From positions 1 through 20,038 of the forward strand of contig JAUKVZ010000028.1 in assembly GCA_032355985.1 (NCBI GenBank): a DNA stretch of 20,038 nucleotides, in the 5' to 3' direction. The translations under genes were made by a program, and so were the position numbers. Positions 15,066-20,038 of this stretch are shown piece by piece; position 1 is the stretch's first letter; the number at the start of each line of letters is the position of its first letter. The DNA is from Sarcodiotheca gaudichaudii (taxonomy: Eukaryota > Rhodophyta > Florideophyceae > Gigartinales > Solieriaceae). The notes under the pieces were generated by a model that was not told the origin of the DNA, did not search any database, and was given only the letters and a program-made list of their open reading frames with translations.

Positions 15066-16048
15066 GGCCGGACTTTTCCATATCCGTCGAAGGCGCAGAC
15101 ATTACCGGCACAATCTCCAAACGGCTGGTGGACTTGACGATCAGCGACAAGCGCGGATTTGAAGCTGACGAGCTGAGCCTCACTCTGGATGATACAGACG
15201 GGCTTTTGGCCCTGCCCCGGCGCGGCGCGCGCGTCAGTGTTGCCATTGGATTCAAAGAAACCGGACTGCTGGACAAAGGCACTTTCATTGTGGATGAGCT
15301 GACACACACGGGCGCGCCTGACCGACTGACCATTCGCGCCAGGTCCGCAGATTTTCATGCGTCCCTCAACGAGCAAAAGCGGCGCTCTTTCACTAACAAG
15401 TCATTGGGTCAGATATTGGCGACGATTGCCGGTGACCATGGCCTTCAGCCTGCCTTGTCTGAAGCGCTCGCCTGGGCAAACCCTGGGCACATAAACCAGA
15501 CATCAGAATCCGATGGACATCTATTGACGCGCCTTGGGCGACAGTTTGACGCCATTGCGACAGTAAAGGCAGGACGGCTTTTGTTTATGCCCATGAGCCG
15601 AGGCACCACAGCTGGAGGCAGTGCATTGCCGGGTGTCACAATCCACCGGCAGGATGGCGACAGCCACACCTATCAAAACCTTGAAGGCAATTCCGATTAT
15701 TCCGGCGTGAAAGCAAACTGGTATGACGTGGGCAACGCCATCACCAAGGTCGTGCTGGCACAAGACGACGATAAAGCCGAAAAATTCAAAACCTTGTTGG
15801 AGACCTTCGCCACAGAGGCGCAAGCAAATGCGGCCGCCCAGGCAGAGTGGAACCGTATCAGGCGCGGACGCTTCACCATGAGTCTAAGCCTCGCCATTGG
15901 GCGCCCGGAACTCTTGCCCGAAACACCGGTCACCCTGGTCGGCTGGAAAGATCAAATCACGAGCAAGCAATGGATATGCGGACCTGTCGAGCATTCGTTA
16001 GGCGCAAGCGGTTTAGTGACGAAAGTGGAGCTGGAGACCGTGAGCTAG
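15062..16048 (+). CDS. D: Late control/baseplate hub protein GpD
   Basis: A 328-residue GpD-family protein (P2 GpD 387 residues), the baseplate hub that seats the GpV spike, homologous to T4 gp27. Family features are ISVEGADITGTISKRLVDLT, then the KRGFEADELSLTLDD stretch and LPRRGARVSVAIGF. The central AKSADFHASL-type motif appears here as RARSADFHASLNEQKRRSF. The second barrel contains LTRLGRQFDAIATVKAGRLL, and the C-terminal part has ISSKQW.....-like TSKQWICGPVEHSLGASGLV. It is the last plus-strand late gene. Its stop overlaps the stop of the minus-strand Sel1 gene by 4 bases. Confidence 0.95.
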   Translation: MRPDFSISVEGADITGTISKRLVDLTISDKRGFEADELSLTLDDTDGLLALPRRGARVSVAIGFKETGLLDKGTFIVDELTHTGAPDRLTIRARSADFHASLNEQKRRSFTNKSLGQILATIAGDHGLQPALSEALAWANPGHINQTSESDGHLLTRLGRQFDAIATVKAGRLLFMPMSRGTTAGGSALPGVTIHRQDGDSHTYQNLEGNSDYSGVKANWYDVGNAITKVVLAQDDDKAEKFKTLLETFATEAQANAAAQAEWNRIRRGRFTMSLSLAIGRPELLPETPVTLVGWKDQITSKQWICGPVEHSLGASGLVTKVELETVS

Positions 16049-17055
16049 CAAGCGCTTTCCCGACCAAGTTCACATGCTCTTCTGAGATACTCGGCGGCCT
16101 TCGACCCGTCCCTGTGTACACCTCTACCATTCTCATACACCGTTGCGAGGTACGTACACCCTACCGCATGGCCGCCCTCACAACCCCGTTCAAAGAACGT
16201 CACCGCCGTTATTTCATCTTTAGGTACACCATTGCCATTTGCATGCATCGCACCGAGGTTCGTGCACGCCATTGCAAATCCACCCGCGCAACCTTGTTCA
16301 AGAAACACCGTTGCCTTCTGTTCATCTTTGGGTACGCCTCTACCAGTTGCATGCATGTTTCCGATAAACGTGCATCCTTTTGCATCCCCGTTAACGCAGC
16401 CCTTTTCATAAAACACTGCTGCCCTAGATTCATCTTTGGGTATGCCGTTACCAGCCATATACATAGATCCTAGGTTCGTACACCCAATTGCGTCCCCGCC
16501 CGCGCAGCCTTGTTCATAAAGAGCTGCTGCCTTCGGCTCATCTTTGGGTACGCCTCTACCAATCAAATATATAGACCCTAGGTTCGTGCACGCTAACGCG
16601 TACTCACCCGCACAGCTTTGCTCCAGAAGCGTCGCTGCCATCTGCTCATCTCTGGTTACACCGCTGCCATTCGCATACATGGTTCCCAAGTTCGCGCACC
16701 CTTCTGCGTCCCCATCTGTGCAGCCCTGTTCAAAGAGTGCTACTGCCTTCGGTTCATCTTTGGGTACGCCCCTACCCGTCGCATACATAGCTCCAAGTTT
16801 GGTGCACCCTTCCGCAGCCCCGCCCTCGCAGCCTTTTTCAAAGAGTGCCGCTGCCTTCAGTTCATCTTTGGGTACACCTATGCCAAATGCATACATAATT
16901 CCAAAGTTTGTGCACCCAATTGCGTCCCCATTTTCGCAGCTCTGTTCAGAGCCCGCAGCCGTGGGGCTGTTCCCGTATGCCTTCACGGAAAAAGGTGAAA
17001 CAGCGAGCGCTAGGAATGCAAAAACTGAGACCCACCCAAAAACTTTCAACATCAT
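16045..17055 (-). CDS. Exported cysteine-rich Sel1 (Hcp-type) repeat protein
   Basis: A 336-residue protein with a signal peptide (VFAFLALAVSPFSVKAYG at the N-terminus, cleavage probably after KA-Y or near it). It then has eight 36-residue Sel1-like repeats with the consensus GC..GDA.GCTNLG.MY..G.GVPKDE.KA..LFEQ, plus a final half repeat. Each repeat carries two cysteines seven residues apart (C-x7-C), the signature of the Helicobacter Hcp disulfide-bridged repeats, so it is likely a periplasmic or secreted alpha-solenoid. Sel1 proteins bind partner proteins or peptidoglycan-related targets; the partner here is unknown. The ATG at 17055 has only a distant AAGG upstream. It is the last gene of the minus-strand cassette and meets D tail to tail. 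Confidence 0.9.
   Translation of the reverse strand: MMLKVFGWVSVFAFLALAVSPFSVKAYGNSPTAAGSEQSCENGDAIGCTNFGIMYAFGIGVPKDELKAAALFEKGCEGGAAEGCTKLGAMYATGRGVPKDEPKAVALFEQGCTDGDAEGCANLGTMYANGSGVTRDEQMAATLLEQSCAGEYALACTNLGSIYLIGRGVPKDEPKAAALYEQGCAGGDAIGCTNLGSMYMAGNGIPKDESRAAVFYEKGCVNGDAKGCTFIGNMHATGRGVPKDEQKATVFLEQGCAGGFAMACTNLGAMHANGNGVPKDEITAVTFFERGCEGGHAVGCTYLATVYENGRGVHRDGSKAAEYLRRACELGRESAC
16215..16874. repeat. Seven-copy 108-bp tandem register inside the Sel1 gene
   Basis: A word close to CATCTTTGGGTAC recurs at 16215, 16323, 16431, 16539, 16647, 16755 and 16863, exactly every 108 bases, that is every 36 codons. It encodes the GVPKDE corner of each repeat. The near-identity at DNA level suggests expansion by duplication or continuing exchange between repeats. 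Confidence 0.85.
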
Positions 17056-17072
17056 GGTAAAATTTTCTTACC
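17056..17072 (-). promoter_or_regulatory. Small inverted repeat immediately before the Sel1 start
   Basis: GGTAAAATTTTCTTACC lies directly upstream of the Sel1 start codon. Its ends GGTAA/TTACC pair, so a short weak hairpin could form over the translation start region. No proper Shine-Dalgarno is visible there, so the element could limit translation of the last cassette gene. Low confidence. Confidence 0.3.
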
Positions 17073-17094
17073 TTGGCTTACCTACAAACACGCC

Positions 17095-17733
17095 TCACCG
17101 AGGAATTGGTTCTATTAGACGACTTCTTTCCAGAACGTTCGCGTACTCAATGACGTTTCTCAGTGGTGTTGGCCACTTGCTGTCATCCGGTGCCTTAACG
17201 TCGTAAGCAGCACCTCTCCAAGATTTGAAGATCAAGTATAAGTTGCCATCGCGCATCTCAATCCTATACATAGTCAATTCCCCTTGCCCCTGTTGAAGGC
17301 CAGCGGTCCCGGAAGACTGAGCTGTAACGCCTCCACACATCAACATTGCGATAAACACATCAGGTGTCTCTTTGAATACCTGAGCTGCTACATTCTCCTC
17401 ACTGCACATCCGTTGTAGGGCCTGGTAGTAGGCAACGAAAAACCCCTTCGGGGAGCCTTCAACATCTTTGCGGCCGACAATGGTAATCATCTCCTGCCAC
17501 GCATCAACCGTCTGCCCCTCGGGCAATAACTCCAAGATGTAAAAGTCACCATTGTGCAGTTCGTGAGCCGGAGCCATTGGCCAATCGACGGGCGTTTGAG
17601 TCGAGACGACCTTTCCATAAACAGTTACTACCCTGGTTGCATATTCAGGCGCATCGTCTGCCGCCAGGAGCGGTGAAGCGAGCCCCAAGATGACTAGAAC
17701 AAATGAAATTTGCAGGACCATTTTTCCGAACAT
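17095..17733 (-). CDS. Exported protein of unknown function
   Basis: A 212-residue protein from ATG 17733, chosen because GGGGAG (17746-17741) sits seven bases upstream; an in-frame ATG at 17748 would add five residues but place that site inside the gene. A signal peptide is clear (QISFVLVILGLASPLLAADD, likely cut after LLA or LAA). The mature part contains VVTVYGKVVSTQTPVDWPMA, a helical centre with two cysteines (QRMCSEENVAAQ and IAMLMCGG) that could form a disulfide, and a beta-rich end (ELTMYRIEMRDGNLYLIFKS). I do not recognise the family. It lies 28 bases after the preceding cassette gene and 39 before the Sel1 gene, so it is probably co-transcribed and acts in the periplasm. Confidence 0.8.
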   Translation of the reverse strand: MFGKMVLQISFVLVILGLASPLLAADDAPEYATRVVTVYGKVVSTQTPVDWPMAPAHELHNGDFYILELLPEGQTVDAWQEMITIVGRKDVEGSPKGFFVAYYQALQRMCSEENVAAQVFKETPDVFIAMLMCGGVTAQSSGTAGLQQGQGELTMYRIEMRDGNLYLIFKSWRGAAYDVKAPDDSKWPTPLRNVIEYANVLERSRLIEPIPR

Positions 17734-17761
17734 TTTTAGACTCCCCATTTTTGAAACACTA

Positions 17762-18517
17762 CTAGTCCTTCAGCGATGACAAATCACCGCCAACAATTAC
17801 CCGTTCAATTTCCACTATCATCGGCTCATTTGAGGCCTTGCCCACGCCTCCCGTATTAGCCCAATCTTTTGCAATCGGATACATGAACGACAGCGGCGAA
17901 CTAAGAGCGACTTTGAAACGTTCAGCCATTGGCAGGGTCTGCAGATAATCTATCCACTCACCGTAAAGTGCTTCACGCCGCTGGTGCCAGCTGTGCATCG
18001 GCCCGCCCACACCTAGGCCATACCTGTGGAAGTTTTCATCGTAACGCACGGCTTCAAGCTCGCGCCAAAGCGTCAGTGCTTTTAGACGCACTTCTTCCGC
18101 ATAAATTAAGTCGACATTGGTTGAAGGCTGTGTTGGTTGTGGGTCAACACTGGCTCGCGCGGACGTCGGAGCATCATCATTCCTCGCAACATTTGCCTCC
18201 AGCGGTTCGACAGCGTCAACTTCACCTGACGATGGAACATCCTCTGCCACAGTTACCTCTGAAGGCGCATCCGGCACTGCCACAGCAAATACAAAAATTG
18301 TGACCAACCACGACAAAACCAAACCTATTGCCCGACGGGGTGATGTCAATCTTGCGACACGTGCTTGCAGCGCCCAATCAACAACTCCGGGAATAGCGGA
18401 GAAAGAACACAAAAAGACAACCAACGAAGCAACAGCTAGTCCCTGCAGCGCAAGGCCAAGGGCCATAATTGACATGACTGTAAAAGATGTCCAGCCGAGA
18501 GATTTGATCAGCCACAT
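17762..18517 (-). CDS. Membrane protein with unknown C-terminal domain
   Basis: A 251-residue protein with AGGAG correctly placed before ATG 18517. Residues about 9-50 hold two close hydrophobic segments (SFTVMSIMALGLALQGLAVA; SLVVFLCSFSAIPGVVDWAL), and residues 64-80 a third (GLVLSWLVTIFVFAVAV). A disordered Asp/Glu/Pro/Ala-rich linker (about 81-134) joins this anchor to a globular domain (135-251) rich in Trp, Tyr and His (LWRELEAVRYDENFHRYGLG; HSWHQRREALYGEWIDYL). I do not recognise the C-terminal domain. Its start lies inside the end of the small upstream ORF, so translation is coupled. The layout suggests an inner-membrane anchored sensor or effector, but function is unknown. Confidence 0.8.
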   Translation of the reverse strand: MWLIKSLGWTSFTVMSIMALGLALQGLAVASLVVFLCSFSAIPGVVDWALQARVARLTSPRRAIGLVLSWLVTIFVFAVAVPDAPSEVTVAEDVPSSGEVDAVEPLEANVARNDDAPTSARASVDPQPTQPSTNVDLIYAEEVRLKALTLWRELEAVRYDENFHRYGLGVGGPMHSWHQRREALYGEWIDYLQTLPMAERFKVALSSPLSFMYPIAKDWANTGGVGKASNEPMIVEIERVIVGGDLSSLKD

Positions 18518-18639
18518 ACTTGGCTCCTAACGTGGTTTACCTGAGAACACGACAACGCCGAGGATGGACTCATTGCTGTCAATGCAAACATTGCTGCCAC
18601 TAATGTGATGGACCACATAATCGCTTCAGCCATTTTCAT
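18508..18639 (-). CDS. Very small membrane/exported peptide in the cassette
   Basis: A 43-residue ORF from ATG 18639 (41 from ATG 18633, which has the better spacing to GGGAG at 18647-18643). It holds one hydrophobic helix (AIMWSITLVAAMFALTAM) that could be a membrane anchor or signal peptide, followed by a short Ser/Cys-rich tail with two cysteines. Its last codons overlap the start of the 251-residue gene, and its start overlaps the end of the upstream 57-residue ORF. These nested overlaps are what support it; the family is unknown. Confidence 0.5.
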   Translation of the reverse strand: MKMAEAIMWSITLVAAMFALTAMSPSSALSCSQVNHVRSQVCG

Positions 18640-18799
18640 TTCTCCCAAGTGGCGGGTAACCATTGCCCTCGCCCTCTATTATTTCCAGCATTGGCCCAAG
18701 AAGAAGAAATGCTTTTTGCACACGCTTGTCCTGGCTACCTTCATGTTCGGCGCGTACGTCGCGTAGCTTTTGCAAGAACGCTTCGAATTCATCGACCAT
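18626..18799 (-). CDS. Small acidic helical protein, first gene of the minus-strand cassette
   Basis: A 57-residue ORF from ATG 18799. The first 45 residues are charged and predict as helix (VDEFEAFLQKLRDVRAEHEG, then KRVQKAFLLLGPMLEIIEGE), ending in a Gly/Pro/Asn tail. There is no signal peptide. Its TGA overlaps the start region of the next small ORF by 14 bases. It is the most upstream cassette gene, facing a 111-base AT-rich intergenic region. The family is not recognised. Only weak ribosome-site similarity (TCGG) precedes the ATG. Confidence 0.5.
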   Translation of the reverse strand: MVDEFEAFLQKLRDVRAEHEGSQDKRVQKAFLLLGPMLEIIEGEGNGYPPLGRNENG

Positions 18800-18910
18800 C
18801 CGACATCACAATTGCTGTTTGATTTTTAGTACTCATATCTTGTGCATACGAAATCTGAATTCTATTGTGAACGCAAATTTTCAAGATTGCAGTTAGTAAA
18901 TGAGTATCGA
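18800..18910. promoter_or_regulatory. AT-rich divergent intergenic region
   Basis: The 111 bases between the minus-strand cassette and the small plus-strand ORF are clearly more AT-rich than the late genes and should carry the cassette promoter. On the plus strand TTGCTG (18812-18817) and TATCTT (18836-18841) are spaced by 18 bases and could form a sigma-70 type promoter. No convincing minus-strand pair is visible; TTGAAA (18883-18878 on the minus strand) is the best -35-like hexamer. Confidence 0.35.
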
Positions 18911-19075
18911 GTGCCGAATATCATCAAATTTCGCCCAAGAGCATCCGCCAAGGGTGCTCAAGAAGTGGCAAATGCGACAGCGCTGTTCGAAAAATTGACC
19001 GATAGCCAACAACGAAAAGTCGTTGACCTGATACTTCTACTCACCAAATTCAACGAAGCTAAGCTTCGCGATTAA
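18911..19075 (+). CDS. Small plus-strand protein facing the repressor gene
   Basis: A 54-residue protein from GTG 18911, chosen because it gives a natural N-terminus (PNIIKFRPRASAKGAQ); the frame is open back to a GTG at 18842. A basic start is followed by two predicted helices (AQEVANATALFEKLTDSQQR; KVVDLILLLTKFNEAKLRD). The L-T-...-Q-R-K-V-..-L-I-..-L pattern resembles the C-terminal helices of some XRE repressors. Its last 17 bases overlap the 3' end of the convergent repressor gene. Possible roles include a switch modulator; I do not recognise the family. Confidence 0.5.
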   Translation: MPNIIKFRPRASAKGAQEVANATALFEKLTDSQQRKVVDLILLLTKFNEAKLRD

Positions 19076-19436
19076 GGTCCAAACCCTCTTCGTCACTGAC
19101 GAAAACGCGACATGCTTCGACAAAGATTTTCTTTCTTTCAAGGCCTTCAACACCTAAAAAAATATCTATCAATTCTGCAAGCAAAGCACCTTGGCTCGAC
19201 ACTGGTCGGCCATCACTGGCAACAGCGATCATCGGGCCATTGCCGGTCGCCAGCCATTCAATTTCAACGCCTAATGCTTTAGCCAGCGCAACAAGGTTCT
19301 CTGGCTTTGCCCCTTTCGACAACCCAGACTCAAGTTGACTAATGGCAGAGCCAGAAATGCCCCCGGCATGTCGGCCAAGTTCCGCCTTCGTTAGGCCCGC
19401 CTTTTCGCGGGCTTTTTGCAATCTTTCACTGAACAT
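19059..19436 (-). CDS. C: XRE-family prophage repressor (P2 C analogue)
   Basis: A 125-residue protein with an N-terminal helix-turn-helix of the XRE/HTH_3 type (ERLQKAREKAGLTKAELGRH, then SGSAISQLESGLSKGAKPEN, then LVALAKALGVEIEWLATGNG). A short helical C-terminus (LLAELIDIFLGVEGLERKKI) probably mediates dimerisation. There is no LexA/S24 peptidase domain, so RecA-driven self-cleavage is not expected, as for P2 C (99 residues). AGGA (19450-19447) lies ten bases before ATG 19436. It is transcribed away from the Cro-like gene across a shared operator, which identifies it as the immunity repressor. Confidence 0.88.
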   Translation of the reverse strand: MFSERLQKAREKAGLTKAELGRHAGGISGSAISQLESGLSKGAKPENLVALAKALGVEIEWLATGNGPMIAVASDGRPVSSQGALLAELIDIFLGVEGLERKKIFVEACRVFVSDEEGLDLNREA

Positions 19437-19439
19437 GTC

Positions 19440-19505
19440 GTTAGTATCCTAAATAACGACGTTAGCATGTTTACTTTATTTTGAAAGAATGCTAACGCTG
19501 TTAAC
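19440..19505. promoter_or_regulatory. C/Cro operator region with GTTAGYAT repeats
   Basis: The short gap between the divergent repressor and Cro-like genes holds GTTAGTAT (19440-19447), GTTAGCAT (19461-19468) and its reverse complement ATGCTAAC (19489-19496). TAAC at 19454-19457 and GTTAAC at 19500-19505 are further partial copies. The first site overlaps the repressor's own ribosome site. These are likely half-sites for C and/or the Cro-like protein. I could not assign -10/-35 elements with confidence. Confidence 0.7.
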
Positions 19506-19506
19506 C

Positions 19507-19716
19507 ATGAAAAAGAGAGACGCAATAGAGTTATTCGGACCTGGCAACCGCCAGTTGGCGGATGCGATCGGGGTCACACCCGCCCGTATTTCGCAACTAC
19601 CTGCGGTTTTACCAACCGAATATGTGGACCGCATGTTGGGCGCAGCAATTCGCCACGGTATTCCAATGTCCAAAATTCGAACCATCGTACCGATCAAAAA
19701 GAACGTTCGAAAATGA
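19507..19716 (+). CDS. cro: P22-Cro-like regulator
   Basis: A 69-residue DNA-binding protein from ATG 19507 (MKKRDAIELFGPGNRQLADA); an in-frame ATG at 19489 lies inside an operator repeat and is less likely. The arrangement DAIELFG followed by RQLADAIGVTPARISQLPAV is the helix-turn-helix of the P22 Cro family, and LPTEYVDRMLGAAIRHGIPM continues the fold. It should repress the repressor promoter and allow lytic growth, the role Cox has in P2. No Shine-Dalgarno is visible, so the mRNA may have a very short leader. It overlaps the Ogr gene by 4 bases (ATGA at 19713). Confidence 0.82.
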   Translation: MKKRDAIELFGPGNRQLADAIGVTPARISQLPAVLPTEYVDRMLGAAIRHGIPMSKIRTIVPIKKNVRK

Positions 19717-19985
19717 GTGCCGTTTCAGTCAAACGCGTGACGTGCCCCCACTGTGGCGAGAACACCACCATTCGCAAGACCAAACAACTCACGAGCACAT
19801 GCCGTGAGATTACGTGCCACTGCAACAATGAAAAATGCGGCTGCGTATTTGTCGCCGAGATTTCGCCGGTTCGAATTCTGAGCCCTTCGGCGATACCGGA
19901 CCCGACCGTTTTTATTCCCCTCTCCCAACCCATCGACATTAACCGAATTCAAGGCGACCTCTTCAAGTCCGTGCCACGAGCCTGA
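19713..19985 (+). CDS. ogr: Ogr/Delta-family zinc-finger late gene activator
   Basis: A 90-residue Ogr/Delta protein (P2 Ogr 72 residues). It has the exact metal-binding spacing of P2 Ogr, C-x2-C-x22-C-x4-C, at residues C11, C14, C37 and C42; extra cysteines are at 30, 35 and 44. After the finger comes the family's FVAEISPVRILSP stretch and a Pro-rich tail. Ogr activates the late promoters with RNA polymerase. In P2 ogr follows D; here it is the second gene of the early operon, coupled to Cro by an ATGA overlap. The late genes should therefore be switched on in direct response to Cro-side transcription. Confidence 0.9.
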   Translation: MSAVSVKRVTCPHCGENTTIRKTKQLTSTCREITCHCNNEKCGCVFVAEISPVRILSPSAIPDPTVFIPLSQPIDINRIQGDLFKSVPRA

Positions 19986-19986
19986 A

Positions 19987-20038
19987 ATGAAAGGACATCA
20001 AGTGCAACAGACCAACACGACCGGAATGACAATCGAAG
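19987..20038 (+). CDS. Start of a further early gene, cut by the window end
   Basis: The frame from ATG 19987, one base after the ogr stop, is open to the window end (17 codons). A GTG at 20002 in the same frame has AAGGA (19991-19995) six bases upstream, so it may be the true start. Too little is visible to name it; early P2-like genes (replication or small regulators) are expected here. Confidence 0.45.
   Translation, partial: MKGHQVQQTNTTGMTIE

Larger units (their letters stand above)
1..20038. mobile_element. P2-like temperate phage/prophage, internal part
   Basis: The whole window belongs to one P2-like contractile-tail phage. Head, lysis, baseplate, fibre, sheath/tube, tape-measure and late-control genes occur in the P2 order on the plus strand. 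They are followed by an accessory minus-strand cassette and a C/Cro/Ogr switch. Both ends of the element lie outside the window: portal Q, large terminase P, replication A, integrase and att sites are not seen. All recognisable structural genes are full length, so the element looks whole across this stretch. Whether it is integrated cannot be told from the sequence. Confidence 0.95.

Noticed and set aside
16215-16874. Regular spacing as a CRISPR array
   Set aside because: The units are 108 bases, coding, and similar along the whole unit with no unique spacers.
16544-17206. A 220-codon plus-strand frame across the Sel1 gene
   Set aside because: It is the mirror of the Sel1 repeats; its own internal periodicity is imposed by the 108-bp repeats of the minus-strand gene.
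1-20038. tRNA or rRNA genes
   Set aside because: No cloverleaf or rRNA-like sequence noticed on either strand.

Overview
The window is one long, apparently whole stretch of a P2-like (Peduovirus-type) temperate phage or prophage. It runs from the 3' end of the scaffold/protease gene O to the start of the early operon. The gene order O-N-M-L-X-[holins]-R-S-[endolysin]-V-[PAAR]-W-J-I-H-[fibre chaperone]-FI-FII-E/E'-T-U-D matches the P2 late region. Almost every gene overlaps its neighbour by 1-17 bases or sits behind a clear Shine-Dalgarno. I see no damaged structural gene. The host is probably an alphaproteobacterium: the DNA is GC-rich, and one lysis protein resembles the 3-TM 'gene-transfer-release' holins common in that class. 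This is inference; no host gene is visible.

Layout: 1-2987 holds head genes (scaffold end, capsid, small terminase, head completion) and tail protein X. 2978-5063 is lysis (two small membrane proteins, an M15 peptidase) interleaved with tail completion genes R and S. 5198-7826 is the baseplate (V, a separate PAAR tip, W, J, I). 7810-9707 is the tail fibre and its probable chaperone. 9737-16048 is tail sheath, tube, the E/E' chaperone pair with a -1 slippery site, tape measure, U and D. A small minus-strand membrane-protein ORF fills the E'-T gap.

After D the strand switches. Positions 18799 to 16045 carry a compact five-gene minus-strand cassette: two very small proteins, a protein with N-terminal membrane segments, an exported protein of unknown function, and an exported cysteine-rich Sel1/Hcp-type repeat protein. 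In P2 this interval holds ogr, attP and int; none of them is here. The lysogeny switch follows: a small plus-strand ORF, a minus-strand XRE repressor without a peptidase domain, a divergent operator region with GTTAGYAT repeats, then a P22-Cro-like gene directly coupled to an Ogr/Delta zinc-finger late activator. A further early gene runs off the right end.

The late genes build a contractile-tailed virion and lyse the cell. The Ogr-like protein probably turns them on and is itself under the C/Cro switch. The minus-strand cassette is most likely lysogenic-conversion ('moron') material aimed at the cell envelope, and it is the least explained part of the window.
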